64,000 nt of DNA from Cylicocyclus nassatus. Taxonomy: Eukaryota > Nematoda > Chromadorea > Rhabditida > Strongylidae. The notes beneath the pieces are model-generated. The model saw nothing but the letters and a program-made list of their open reading frames with translations. It did not search any database and was not told where the DNA came from. The first letter of the stretch is position 1. Each line of letters begins with the position of its first letter. Made by a program: the position numbers and the translations under genes. The stretch covers positions 29,330,040-29,394,039 of the forward strand of contig CATQJL010000305.1 of NCBI GenBank assembly GCA_958299035.1, in the 5' to 3' direction. Below are positions 1 through 12,514 of the stretch, one piece after another.

Positions 1-628
1 AATAGAAATTCTCTACATTATGCATACTTAACTTCATTCTTTGAAGTTATCCAGACTGAGAAATCGGCGCCTAAACATGGGTAGCTATTGCGGTCATTTT
101 ATGACCCTAATTTTCTTCTGAGGAAGTCAGTCGCCGAAGCTTTGCTCAGTTCTGTAAGCGTAGAGCTAGGACATTTATTAGCAGTTTTTGCAAAGACATC
201 CAGCTGTTCAGTACGTAAAAAATCAGAAAATTCTATATTCCGGACTTTGGGGCGCACTGAAAAAAAAACAGAAATTTTAAGTTTCAATTTTTTTCTTTCT
301 CGCAAACTATTTTGTCCAAATTCTTTTTATTGTATTTTGTACTACTGGCTTGCGGCTACAAGATAGGCCACTTTTCATTCATATAAACAAACTCTGAAGG
401 AGGCTATGAATTGTCAAATACCAGGTTTTAGCAGAAGAACCTCTTTGTCTTTTAGTCCGTATTTCTCTTCCCGTTTATGATGTGAGTATAACTGAGTATG
501 CGCTGTGTTGAGAAAGGTTTGCTGCTTCTGAGAGTCTTTACCGCAATCAAAAATGTGGATCTTTTAAAAAGTTATAGCACGTCAAAGTGAGAATTCGCAA
601 ATCGGCCATTCCTTTTGCATCAACCTAA
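1..628. mobile_element. Foldback MITE, partial (left end outside window)
   Basis: The right end reads TTTTGCATCAACCTAA followed by TA, a mariner-like terminus. The interior matches the complete element at 40623-41508, for example the shared block around 340-370 containing TACTGGCTTGCGGCTACAAG. The window edge cuts the left terminus. No transposase frame is visible; open frames here are short and overlap on both strands. Confidence 0.75.
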
Positions 629-630
629 TA

Positions 631-1693
631 CCTCAAAACGCAAAAAGCTATTTCCTAATAGTTTGAAATTTATTCCGCTTCTGCAAAAATTTGGCGCACC
701 GCGGTGCAAATTTATATCCACAATATAGAGGAGGCTTTGCACTACTATCACTATAATGGCTGCATTTAAAAATCTATTTCGTCAAGAGAGGCGAGAAAAT
801 ACCTGGAAATTTTCAATGCGTGCCGCTGCAACTGTCTTTGAAGTTAGTTTCAAATCTGTAGAATTGCAGCAACCACTGAATTTGCAGTAATATCCCCTTC
901 GCATGTTTTCTAGATGGGAATCTAATGCAACACGAATGACGAACTTGGTTTTGAAACACATTGTAGCCGATTTTCTGTTTTCATTTTCCGCAAATGTGCC
1001 CAAAACTCCACCATAAGATCTACACGTGCCTGCATTCAAATTTCCGTAATTCTAACTATAAAACTCACAAATTTTTCTAATCATGTGATGTAGCCGAAAG
1101 CTTGCTCTATCATACAGCACATTTCCAAAGCGATAGGATTTATTTTCGTGAGAAATTGGGACAAAATTGATGATGACTGCCTGCGTGCCTCGGCAGTGTT
1201 AATCGCCAACAGTTTGAAGGCTTCCGTCATTAAAGGCAGTGGACAGGCAGAATGGACCCCTGTCAGATTTTGATAGTTTCGGGTAGTGGACCCCCCAAGC
1301 ACACCGTAGCCCTAACCCCAACTTCCAATTGGTGCGCTACGTCCTGAAAAAGCTCTTCAAACTTCTACCAATAACGCCCACTCAATGGAAATGGGCGGGG
1401 CTGGTGGAGTTTTGAAGCGCTTTTTCCAGGACTTAGCGCATGGATTGGAATGTGGGGTTGGGGCTGCGGTGTACTTGGGGGGTCCACTACCCGAAACTAC
1501 CAAAATCTGACATGGGTCCATTTTGCCTGTACGCTGCCTTTAAGGAAAGATGCTATCACGAAATTCGAATGCTGTGCTGTGCTGTACTTGCTACTTTTTG
1601 AAAAATATGTACACCAAATTTTATATCCCTATGTTGTTCCGTTCTGTTTTTATCAGAAAAAATACTAGGCTACAAGACTTTTGGGACACCCTG
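631..1693. mobile_element. Truncated foldback element with CAGGGTGTCCC end
   Basis: The right end is CTTTTGGGACACCCTG then TA. The full version is at 53088-55259, whose left terminus is the inverse complement. Copy A lacks the first ~180 bases, including the left terminus. It is interrupted by the TTAA-flanked MITE at 1234-1539. It encodes nothing recognisable. Confidence 0.7.
1234..1539. mobile_element. 306-bp foldback MITE with TTAA target duplication
   Basis: TTAA at 1230-1233 and 1540-1543 flanks an element that begins AGGCAGTGGACAGGC and ends in the inverse complement form GTACGCTGCCT. The arms stay complementary for about 80 bases each, including GTTTCGGGTAGTGGACC in both. Copy B has one TTAA at the matching site, near 55115, and no insertion. 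TTAA targeting suggests piggyBac-type mobilisation; that class assignment is inference. Confidence 0.8.
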
Positions 1694-1697
1694 TATA

Positions 1698-2388
1698 TTA
1701 GGTTGGCCCGAACGTTCGTTCGCACCATTTTCAAAAATTCATAAGTTCTTGTTTTTTTCAATCAGTTTGCGTGTTTTGGTGTTCACCTGAAAGAGCGACT
1801 CGTTCTCTACAGAGCGGCTTCTTAGGAATTTTCATGTGCTAAGCTACATAGATATAAGCGGTAGAAGAAAATTACTCAATGTGTAGGTTCATAAAAAAGA
1901 AACCTGCAGCAAAAATCGGAGCAGTCAGCATTAGACGTTCTTTTACCAGGTCCTTCCAACAGTGCAAAGCTTGTGCTGATTGAGCGTTTCTATGAAAAGT
2001 TATGATTTTCGAGCAAGCCATACAAAACGGCGCACGTGATTTATTTTGGCATTTTTCAAGGAAATCATAACTTTTCATGGAGACGCTCAATCAGCGCAAG
2101 CTTTGCACTGTTGGAAAGAACTGGTTAAAGAATACGATACTGACTGCTCCGATTTTTGTTGCAAGTTTCCGATTTTTTATGACCCTACGCGAAAAATTCA
2201 AATTTTAACCACTTTCCTTCTATCGCTCCTGTCTATGTAACAGATGACCACTAGTAAGCAGCTAGGATTTCAATATAAAAAGCATGACCAACTCTTTCAT
2301 GCAAAAATAAAAGCGGTCAAATCGGTTGGAAAAATCAAAAGTTATGAATTTTTGAAAATGGTGCGACAGAACTTTCGGTTAAACCTAA
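1698..2388. mobile_element. Mariner-like foldback MITE, 691 bp
   Basis: It starts TTAGGTTGGCCCGAACGTTC and ends in the inverse form ACTTTCGGTTAAACCTAA, flanked by TA on both sides. Long arms pair across the centre, with CATAACTTTTCAT near 2066 opposite ATGAAAAGTTATG near 1991. The same element sits at the same place in copy B (55264-55958), and a partial relative is at 52513-53085. No transposase. Confidence 0.8.
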
Positions 2389-2394
2389 TATATA

Positions 2395-3015
2395 CAGTGC
2401 CCTCCAAAAAGTTGCGGACAAGCCGCCTTCCTTTTTTCATCGTTCATTTTCGGATGGAAAACAAAGATGAAAAAATGTTTGGATTGCACGATGTAATAGA
2501 GCTCTTCGAAAGCTACAACCCACACATTGTGCTTTCTGGAAAACATGCATTGTAAAAATTTTAAAAATTTTTTTAAAGAAGAATCCGAAAATGGCCGCGT
2601 CTCGCGGACAATAATTCTTCGAACGCGAAAATTTTTCCTTGGGTCCTATTTTCAAGGGGAAACACAAGAATCCGAATAGGTAAGCATACTACATTATTGA
2701 GCTCATCGTGGACAATAATCAGGTAGTGGTTATTTCCAAAAAACCCAAACTTGAATTTTATTTTGCTTTTTTTCAGAAAATAACTTCTAATTCTTTTCAA
2801 GCCAAAGTTTTTTCACATGTAAACCTATTCAAGACATCCTAACAAAGCTGTTCGACTAAAATGGATGCTTTTTGCCATCCTGTATGCACCGGACAGTGTT
2901 GCTGAGTTTCTTTGCTGAAAATGGCTCTTGACAGTGCGTGCACATAACCCCGCCTGCGCCTCATCACTGAATTGCGCCGCTTTGCAAGCTCGTAGCTTGG
3001 TCGGCAGTCATTCTA
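2395..3015. other. Unpaired segment present only in copy A
   Basis: It starts CAGTGCCCTCCAAAAAGTTG after a TA, which resembles the left terminus of another mariner-like element, but no matching right terminus is found. It replaces the left half of the element seen in copy B at 55961-56997. No gene recognised. Confidence 0.4.
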
Positions 3016-3351
3016 CGAGCCTGCAAAAAAATTATGGTGAGATACGAGGAAGAGAAAAAAGTAGTATTGTATTCTATAAGGTTTACTCTATCGAATCTTT
3101 ACTTGAACTCCTTCTGAGGATTGATATGAAAGTTTTAAAAATCATAAAATTTGACCATCTCAAAAAACATGGATTGCAGGTTTTGGTTATTTTCTGAAAG
3201 CTCATTGACTGTTTTGCAACAGTTACATAACCGTTAGAAAGGGAATGAAATTTGGCATCGATTTGGCTACCAAGAACTCTTATAAATCTTTGTTCCACCG
3301 TATGTGGCGTCCGTTCGAAAAAAAAACGAAGTTACTTTCGGAATAACCTAA
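3016..3351. mobile_element. Right half of TTAGGTCATTCC foldback element
   Basis: It matches the right part of 55961-56997 in copy B and ends GTTACTTTCGGAATAACCTAA. The left half is missing in copy A. It is followed by an AT dinucleotide run, the site where two further foldback elements inserted in copy B. Confidence 0.7.
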
Positions 3352-5332
3352 TATATATATATATATCTCGTCATTTCATTCGTAACTTGATATGTGTAAG
3401 GCACACTACACACGCTGAATGAAGAACTGCAAAACTAGAACCTGCTCATTTACAGTGATTTCTCCTTGTTTCCTTCTCTCTTTTATTTTTGTTAATTATA
3501 TGTTAGACAACAGAACACATTTCCACACCTTATCAGGCTAGAAGATGTTTCGCCTTGAAGTTACCAGTAAGGGTGCCGTCGCTAATAGGGCTTAGTGTGC
3601 GTCTCACAGTTCACTTACCATGTATAACCATCTCGAGAACTCCAGAGCAAAGGCAAGAAGGCATTGGAATCCGTTACCCGTGTAGCACTTCATTAACTGT
3701 AAATCAGACGCCCCTCGTCACCTTGAGGACTGTAAGGAAAGAAATCGATATAAGCAGCGACAAGTTTGTAGATGGAAATAATCTATGTCAATATGCTCAC
3801 CTACCTTACGTATCTACTTCTAGCCGCTAGCTTAAATCTTGCCGTAAAATTAGTCCCCCCCCCCTCCCTTCCTAGCATCTATGCTTCTGAAAAAATCGGA
3901 TGAACAGAATGTCATATGGGAAACGAAAGGAAAAGAAAAGGTCTTCGTAACCTATATAGTATCAAATTCTCCTTTCTTATCGTTAGGATAAACCAACTTT
4001 GAATTTGTCAACGTATTTCTGGACGTACGGCTCGCGAATGTCTCATAAATTTTGCATTGTGCATGAAAAGGAACTTTTCATATCTGCTCTGTCGCACATT
4101 CAAGGCACGGAATCACAAGATCACTCTCTTGTGCAAGGAAATACATTTAAAAAAAACTAGAAACGAACTTTTAAATGCTCTGGGGGATTTTTAGAAGATG
4201 TCTTGCTGAAAGTGTTTTTGACGAATACAGAACGAGAGAACCTGTGAAGCAACCCATCATTTACCAAGTACATAACTACAAACACAAGAGCTGAAAGCTG
4301 GTAAGAGTTTATGTCTGTGACGGAATTCATAAACATGCCAACTTTGACTCTTCTTTTAGATTCCCAATGATTTCAGGGCACTTGGCAGCTATGGACCTTC
4401 TCGCAGCGTTCAAGCAGACCCCAAAAAGAGAGGCCCTCCATTTTTTTGTTAAACAGGATTCTAGAATAAAAGTTTAGTAGGAGCTTACAAGTAGTAATTG
4501 CAGTGAAGCTGCTCCCCTCAAGACCATTATTGATATACTAATTACATAATATTTGTACCAGCCTATTGGCTTAAATTAAATGGAAAATTGAGGGAGCCCA
4601 TCTTTTAACACATATACTTCGGGCAGGACGTAATTCGATGAGCTATTCTACTTGTATTCCTTGGCCCCATCGATTCACTGATTTTTAGCGTTTTTTGCTC
4701 AGCTGTTTTGTTAAGACCGGCTTAAAATGTTGAAAATCAATGGATCTGAACCAAGATGCAAACATAAAATTTGAGGTTTATTACATAAGCATTACATATT
4801 GCACAAGTTTCTTACATTTGAAGAGAGAAAGCCTCACATTTTTATAAAAAATTTTCTACACTTTTGAGTCAGGTGACGAGTGTATCTTTTCGATATACAC
4901 GTGTCGCATGAATATCTTTTGAGATTATTTTTGGCAAATTTTCCGAGTTGTTTTGTTCTCTCGACGAGCTTGAATGTGTGCATTTACAAAACTACCTTTA
5001 TGTAGAGTTCAACCCATGCTTGTAAAGACGAAAGCGGTTCCAAAAGATATCCATTTATGTTTCTCTCAAATATACCACTTACTGTGAAAAAACTAAATTG
5101 AAAGAAAGAAGTGAGAATTTTGCAACAAATTCTCGCTTCTTTCTTCACACAGACTTTAGAGCAAGGCGGATGTCACTAAGCCATTGAATATGGATTAAAA
5201 CCAACTATCTAATGATTCCTTGGCATTTTAAACCCTGGAAGCTAAAGGCAGAGGATTGGTATGTGAGAATGTTGATTACGGAATTGTCTACTTCCTAACT
5301 GACAACCCTTGTCCATCTACAACTGTAATATA
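3352..5332. other. Copy A core, no gene recognised
   Basis: AT-rich sequence matched closely by 58680-60724. It contains a poly-C tract near 3857 and a small inverted repeat of GAAGAAAGAAGTGAGAATTT type near 5100-5150. A diverged third copy of about 190 bases from this core is at 21755-21945. The open frame at 3555-3830 (91 codons) is matched by a shorter frame in copy B with indels, so it does not look conserved as protein. Confidence 0.5.
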
Positions 5333-7123
5333 CTAGGTTTCTTTCTTACTATTACATTTTCGAACCACAATCTTGTACGCTTTTTTTTGATAATTGTCAA
5401 AATTCTCCAACCGTCAATTTTATCTGCTCAAAGTTAGGATAATTTTTAGAAATTTCATGCCACTGTTTTGGAAAGGTTTAAGCACGGATCAAATAGAGCA
5501 ACATACTACAAGGTAATACTTTTAAATTCTCCCAGTCTACCGTTAGCCTCAAAAAATTATTTCATCAGAGGTTTCGATTTTTGGCAAAGTCATGAAACAC
5601 GCAACTGCAGCAAATACACGAAAGCTTTTGAAGTTCCTGCGAAACGAAACATGATTCCTATTATACATCATTTATGAAACATAACAAATTTCAATTTGAT
5701 TTGAAAAGAAAGCTTTTCGGAATTTTCGGTACTTTTACGTGGTAAGCGTAATCAAAAAGCTGCGCTTTTTATTGAATAAGTGATTTCATCGGACTTGGTA
5801 ACGTGGCTCATTATATCTAAAATGAGTACAATGTAGCCAAAGGTGTGCTCTACACAACAGTTGTCAGCGTTCTTCAAAAACATTAGCACAAAAATTTTTA
5901 AAGTTCAGGAAATATTTGGCGCTATTGCTAAACTACTCAAAAAGTCATGACAATAACATTGCAAAGACAAGGTAGGTCAGAGAGCAAATATAGCTGTAAG
6001 AAAGAAAATATTAGCTCGTTCCGAAAGTAATGTCGCTTTTTTCGAATGAACGCCACATTTCATGGAATCAAGATTTTCAAGAGATCTTAGAAGCATTCGA
6101 TGCGGCATTTCATCCTCTTTCTAACGGTTGTAATTTCGCTGCATAATTATCATTGAGCTTTCGAAAAATTAACAAAATCTGCAACTCATGCTTTTTGCCA
6201 TGGTCATCGGCAATTTTTTTAAAATTTTTGTATTTATTCTCCGAAGAAGTACAAGTAGCAGGTAGATAGAGCAAACCCTGTAGGACACAGAGTGATTTTT
6301 TCTTTTCCTTAGCTTGCTTCTTAGAGTTTCTGGAATCAGTTTTAAAATGCCATCAAATTCCATATTTGGTCAACTCAAACCTCACAGACCAACAACCGGC
6401 GAGCAACTCGGGTGTCATTCGACGCAGCTTTTTCTCCTCTTTTTACTAGTTGTTTTTGGTTTCCGATTAACAAGTTTTTCGAGATAAAATCATCATAATT
6501 CAGGTTTTTCAGAGCGCCTCCGGCTGTACCCGGAATTTTCGAAAGTTGCTAATCTGAAGCGGTAAACGCTCATTTGCTTTGTAAAGTTAGTCTAAAACCA
6601 TAATCCATTTTTGTAAGTTTCATAATCCGACGATTTCTTGGTGTTTGAGGCATTTGTGTCTGAGACGAGCCTGCTAAAATTCGGTGCTTCCATCAAAAAA
6701 TCTATACAGGAATTATGACGAGCTCTGAAAAGTAGAAAAAAGTTGTTTCCTGTATGGTTTGCTCCATCCATCCATTACTTGGACTCTTTCTGAGGTTTGT
6801 TATAAAATTTTAGAAAAATTGTGAAACTTGGCCATCTCAAAAAGCATAGGTCGCAGATTTTGACTCTTTTCTAAAAGCATTGATTGTATTGCAACATCTT
6901 CATGACCTTTAGAAAGGGAATGAAACGCTGCATCAAATGCTACCAGAATCTCTTACACATCTTTGTTCCACGGAATGTGGCGTACGTTTGAAAAAAGCGA
7001 CATTACTTTCGGAACGACCTAATAAAAATTTGAATCAATTGATACCCAGATCGTCTATGAATTGGTATTCTGTTGGTTTTAGTGAGGGATGAAAAAACCG
7101 ACAAAACTTTCGGGACAACCTAA
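5333..7123. mobile_element. Mariner-like foldback MITE, damaged, host of a nested MITE
   Basis: The right end is ACTTTCGGGACAACCTAA then TA. The left end is reduced to CTAGGTTT: about 105 bases after it, present in copy B at 60725-61515, are missing. The element is also interrupted by 6011-7022. Without that insertion it would be about 780 bp, close to the 791 bp of the copy B version. Confidence 0.75.
6011..7022. mobile_element. Nested foldback MITE, 1012 bp, copy A only
   Basis: It starts TTAGCTCGTTCCGAAAGTAA and ends in the inverse form CGGAACGACCTAA, with TA on both sides (6009-6010 and 7023-7024). Copy B reads straight across the insertion point near 61413. The arms pair over most of their length. 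It belongs to the same terminus group as 55961-56997. No coding frame. Confidence 0.85.
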
Positions 7124-9013
7124 TACTTATGTCGGTCATTTACCGCGTAGCGACAGCAAAGCAATTGGTATTACAGTGCTTCGTTTGCGAAGATTTAGAT
7201 AGCTCAAAAATTAGGTGTGTACATAAATGCGCATAAGGGATTACAGAAACTTACAAAAGCTAAATTTATGAGTGGCTTCACTCATGTTTTTTTTCCGCTC
7301 GAAGATAAGCTCACTATTTCGATTACTCACATTTACCCATTGATTCTTCAAAGCAATGTTGAGGCCTAGCTATCATTTGCATGCTTCATTCTGCAGTTTT
7401 TCCACTTGCTGAGATCCCAAATACAATATGAATTGTTTTTCGTCTAATATTTTCGGCTTTCTCTTGCCCTTTGTTCTTTTGAGGCTTGCTAGAGATCGCC
7501 TGTTCTACCAGCATATCAAGAAATTTGATAAAAGAAAACTTCTTAAAAGAACAACCAGCTTATGCGAAACTCTCACTTTTTATCAAGTTGTTATCCAAGT
7601 GCTAATCAAGTTTTAAAACTGTAACAACAAACCTAACGAAATCCTACAATAAAGGTCCTACCACGTCAATAGAGTATTGTTTCAGTATGTCGAATAACCC
7701 ATACGTCAAGCTTCACCCAAGTCTGTAATAATCTGTATTCGACCTACCGTAACCCCAATGCAACGTCAGATTCCTTCAGAACTACAGCTGTACGTGTAGC
7801 TTACGTCAGAGTTACATGATGACAATAGTTGAGTACGTTATGCTCAGAGGAAAAGGTTAGAAACAAAGTTGCAAAACTTAGTTAAAAACCCTGGTACTGG
7901 TGTCTCTTTAGCTGAGCAATGTGCAGTATTCTCACTTTTTTTGAAAGTGGTCCCTATGACAGACATTATGTCAAAACGATGCTCATTCTATCAAGCAAAA
8001 AAAATATTGGATGCTATAGGCTTACTCCTATCCTCAGGAAAACCGCTATTTAGTAGAGACTTTTTTTTATTTTCTACATTTTTTATCGGTCATGTTAACT
8101 TCAAGAGCAGGTAAGCTGTAGGAATCTACAGCTGGTTATGTTTGCTAATGCGTTTTTCGTGCAATAGTGCTACATTTCGCTCGTTTCGCTTTCTGCAAAG
8201 CGTGACGATGAGGTCGGAGAACAAATACCCAATTTTCTGCTAGCTAGATTTTTGCATTTCGATCCTCCTTTTGCCACAGCATATCAATTCACATCATCAT
8301 CCTATGTCCTTTCTCTCCAGCTCCATACTAAGCACTTCGCTAAATTTGTCCGAAGTCAACCTAAGCCTTTCGCGCTAATTTATTCCCGTCGATCTCTGTC
8401 TGAATATCCCGTTGTCATATGCATTGTGAATAAGATGTACGTGGGTCCAGTTCAAGGATCAATTATTTTGCACCCGAGGAATCTGGATTCCTTTGTATTG
8501 TCTGCAAAACGTTGTAATTTTCGCTAGAGACCAAAGATCATGAAATCCATTAGCCGGGTTTGAAAATTCCTCATTCTCTTCGTATTTCAGTTCGTTAATT
8601 ATTTCATTTTGACAAACTTTTCATAATCCAATTCCCACGAAAAATCAAGATTTTTCGTGGATGCAGCATTGTACGTTCTACTTTCTTGAGTTCCAGAATC
8701 AATTATGGACCACTATATCAGAGTTAGTTCTGGGAAGAAAAAGTGAAAGAAGCACAGGAAAAATTAATTAACAGTTCACGGGAAATAAATTAAGACAGGT
8801 AACAAAAAAGGCAATTGTCTAGAAATCTCATTAGAAAGGTATCATAGAATTTTTTTGGGCGCAATAATTAAGAGCTTGTTTGGCCTCGTGCTAGAACTTC
8901 TTATTCGAGGAGACTGTGTTTAAAACTTTGGAAATTCTACAAAGCATTTATGCAGTAATCTCTCTACAAATCATTTACGAAAAACCGATCGCAATAAAAA
9001 GAAACAAACCTTT
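7124..9013. other. Copy A right part, no gene recognised
   Basis: It matches 61516-63678 with growing divergence. Copy B carries about 175 extra bases near 62342-62515. A perfect 12-bp inverted repeat with a 2-base loop is at 8635-8660 (CCACGAAAAATC and its complement). The open frames at 7869-8114 and 8252-8527 are not preserved in copy B, arguing against conserved genes. Confidence 0.45.
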
Positions 9014-9105
9014 CGACTCTCATTCTCTCAGAAAGCTGATTTGCCTCCATTCTTCAATAAAGCTAGGACCTAAAGAGAGACTTGCCAAATCAAGACATCG
9101 AAAAA

Positions 9106-9800
9106 GAAATAGTCTGCTTTTTTTGAGAGAGAATATATACACAATACATAAAGAGCGATGGACTCTCCCTCTTTCCTTTCTTGTATGAACTTAAATGATC
9201 TTCAAGGTTCATTTACATTTGGAACAAAGATTTTCGGCTCTTCTTTTCTAAAAAAGTCTGCAGTTTTAAACTATTGCTAAAATCAGAGATTCTTTAGAAT
9301 TTGTAATAGCCGAAGAAAAGTTGTCTAGAGACTCCTTTTTGGAAGAAATTATGCAAAGTTTTGTGGAGGTAGATAATCATGTCTCCTTTTGTACAAAGAG
9401 TTCCTCTGATTACGGCTCAAACAAATTGAAGAAATTCGCTTCAAGAAAAAAGAAGAGAAATAGTCTGTTTTTTTTTCTTACCACCTATAAACATAAAAAT
9501 CAATGGACTCCCCCCTTTTTGTACAAACATTAATTATCTTTTAGGTTCACTTTCATCGAGAATAAATTTTCGGTCCTTTTTTCCGCGAAAAAGTCAGCTG
9601 CAATTTTTCTTTAAACTACTGCTAGAATTAAAGGTAGGCTCTTTATTTGGAACAGCGGAAGACTCTTTTCTAGAAGAGCACATGCACCGTATCATAGAAA
9701 TAGATAACATTTCTCCTTGACAATTGTTCCTTTGGAAGACTGTTAGCGCGGACAGGTTGAAGGAATACAAAATGATTATGATTATATGAGAGTACTGATA
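9106..9800. repeat. Two diverged tandem units of about 350 bp
   Basis: GAAATAGTCTG occurs at 9106 and 9457, followed in each unit by similar segments: a GATGGACTC/CAATGGACTC block, a TCATTTAC/TCACTTTC block, a TTTTCGG block and a TTTAAACTAYTGCTA block. Divergence is substantial, with indels. No coding function is evident. Confidence 0.6.
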
Positions 9801-10430
9801 ATCGAAAATCACAAGTAGTAATGACTATATATACTTCTGGAAAATTGAAATCATTTCTTCTAATGTTCCTGATCACAATTTCTTTATTGCTTCCTCCTTC
9901 TCGCCCATTCACTTCGCGCTCGATTAATCCTCTTGTTTCTTGCTCTCAAATTTTCTCTCAGCCAACATCGAATTTGTCGACGACTAGCGAAAGTTGCCTA
10001 ACACGATGTAGTCCTCCGTCGAGTCTTTTCCTGAATTGGGGCCATAGCAATTAGCAGCCGGGGGGTGGTGGTGGCCAATGGTACAAGACGTGACATACCT
10101 TAGCCTCATTAACCTCGACTCGAAGGCATTCGATCCAGATGATCTGACGGCTCGGCGATGGCGAAATTGGCGCGTCTCACCCGGCTGCTCGGACGGAATT
10201 CCGTAATAACGATCTTTTTATCCCTTGATTGCTGTGTGGCTGACCTTATTTCTCGTGCCGATGCCAATCCTAAGTCATCACAAGGTTGTGACTTCAACCT
10301 TTGCGACTGTTCAGTTCAAAGCGCTTTCCCACAGTTTCGAATTCTGAAGACATCTATCCTCTGTGCTCTGAGTTACAGTATTCTGCTATTGTCTCGCTAA
10401 TCACTGAAAATGTTTTGTGGAAACGAAAAA
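9801..10430. other. GC-richer patch with open frames on both strands
   Basis: GC is clearly higher around 10030-10340 than in the neighbours. The plus strand has open frames 9821-10054 (hydrophobic start MTIYTSGKLKSFLLMFLITI) and 10158-10400. The minus strand has 10297-10109, with an acceptor-like TGACTTAG and a donor-like GTGAGA. The frames conflict and no family is recognised, so no gene is called. It could be an exon relic. Confidence 0.25.
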
Positions 10431-12480
10431 ATCTGCACAGTTTGTAACTCCTCAACAAAGGAGCGGAAGAATGCTTGCATTTTTGACTGACAGTTAAAAA
10501 CGCGGCTAATTTTGTTTACTTATTTGGGCCAGAGTCAATTTATCCCAAAATTTTGAAAATCTCAGACGGAGGATCACATTTCTAATTCGACTCTATGGAT
10601 TCCTTTTATCGAGCGGTCAAATAACTCAGTCATAGGGGTGTGTAACTTGGTGGAAGGAGAAAGTCATAAAAATGGAAACATATATCTGATTGCAAGTACT
10701 ATATTTATACGATGATGTTGAAGTGATAAAATCAAACTCCTCAGAACATTTGTGTCTGTTGTTACTCTTCTGAAAGGGGTTTTTTCATCTGTTAAAATCT
10801 CAAATAGATCGCACCGCTCTGCTTTGAAAAAACGAATCCCTCAGAACTAATTATTATAAGATTTATTGTCTATTCTCACACGTTTAACGAACCTGAAATC
10901 CTGTCACTGTTGAAGACTTATTCTCTTTCTCTGTATCCTTGGTGATTTTTTTTCGTTGTGTCTTTGTTCAAGGCTTTAATTTCAAATTCTGCCTTCAAGC
11001 ATGAGACAAAAATGTGCCTGATCAAACTTTAGAATTTCACTAACTCACCTCATCGCTGTTTCAAAATTTTTGAAGCAAGGTGATTTGCAAAAGGACTTTG
11101 ATATGTAATAAGATTTTCGTTCACAATAGCTGTAAATCTTCCAAACCTTTGCTGTTTTAGAAGTTTCCTGAGGAAATTGAATTGCTAGAGAAGTTTCAAC
11201 GTACATATAGCTTGATTTTCGCTCTTGATAGCTGTAACTCTGCTTAAAATGTCTCAAACCTCGTGTTCAAATCAAAATTTTTGCTGATGTGAACTTGTGG
11301 TAGAAGCTCTAATAAGTTCAACATGCGTTACTCATTGACTGTTCTAGAAAATTTTTTATCCACTTTATCCAGCTCCTTTCGGAGTTATGATGTTTTCGTT
11401 GATCTATTCAATCATTCCGCCATAACCTTCTTTACAGCATTTCGTTTTTTCAATGGGATGTCGAACTAGTTGTACGTATTGTAACTCACCAACATACATT
11501 CAAAATGTGAACATTTTATGAAATCGAACTTTCGTAGATTATTTCCACAACCGGAACATTTGCATGCATGGCTATGGAGTACATTATCCAGGATAATGCT
11601 CTGCTTTTTCAAAAACCATTGTTCATTTTCCAACTCGCTTTTGACAGCTTTTTTTTTTTACGTTCACAGCTCCTCTCCGCCTTCTCATTCCTTCCCATTC
11701 TTGTTTTCATAACATTGTCTTTTCTTATCTCTCTGCGACCTGGAATCGATTGTCCATTGATTTCATAACCTAAAATTTATCATGAATCTTACATCCTTTG
11801 TGAAATGGCGTAAAATTGCTGGGTAGAAAACCTTTAGCCTTTTTGCAAGTCATGTGAAATTTTCTCAAACACATGCATGTTCCTACATTTTGCAGCATTT
11901 TTTGTCTATTTCTTGGCACAATGCTTCGAATTGTAGCTAACATTAGTGCACAAACCACTTTGAAATGAATGGCTTAAGAGTTTTTTCTCCTGAAAGTGTG
12001 GCTGCTGGCAAAACACAGTCCTCTGCATTGCTAACTTTCTGAAAGCAAAAAATTTTTTTGAGTCTTTTTATTTTTTCATCACCTTTGCTTTCAATAAGAG
12101 TACATAGATCCTATCCCTAGAATCTGTCGATATAGTAAATGAAGTATGGCAGACATGTCTGATAGGGTTTTTAAATGCTGACTTGGCAAGAAGTTGTCAT
12201 TTGGATCTTTGCATGAATTTAATTGAGATTCATCTTAAATAAACTACTAATCAAATTAATTAGTTTAATTCCTCAATTTTTCATTACAAACTTGGTTTTG
12301 AAGACAGGTACTTAGCTACTAATGTGACTAATCAAAGGTTGTCGATGACAAGAAATATGGCCAACATTGAAGTCATGAAGTTATTGTTGACGTCATTCTT
12401 GATTTTTTCTCCCACCCCGTTCCATATTCAATCGCCTGTTTGTATCATTTTTGAGGCCGTGCATCGTTTACGATGTATTT
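10431..12480. other. No feature recognised
   Basis: AT-rich sequence with short, unrelated open frames on both strands, poly-T tracts and no clear terminal repeats. Nothing supports a gene, RNA or transposon. Confidence 0.5.
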
Positions 12481-12481
12481 G

Positions 12482-12514
12482 ATAAATAAATAAATAAATG
12501 AATAAATAAATAAA
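12482..12514. repeat. TAAA microsatellite
   Basis: About eight AAAT-type tetranucleotide units with one G interruption. Confidence 0.9.

Larger units (their letters stand above)
629..9013. repeat. Segmental duplication, copy A
   Basis: This block is repeated in direct orientation at 53271-63678. Homology starts near CCTCAAAACGCAAAAAGC and runs to the AAC before 9014. Identity by eye is high in 3360-5300 versus 58680-60720 and falls towards the right end. Both copies carry the same older transposons at the same sites, so the duplication is younger than those insertions. Copy-specific insertions are listed separately. No host gene is recognised in it. Confidence 0.85.

Noticed and set aside
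3555..3830. 91-codon frame in copy A with a counterpart at 58869 in copy B
   Set aside because: The copies differ by frame-changing indels and by length, which is not the pattern of a conserved protein.
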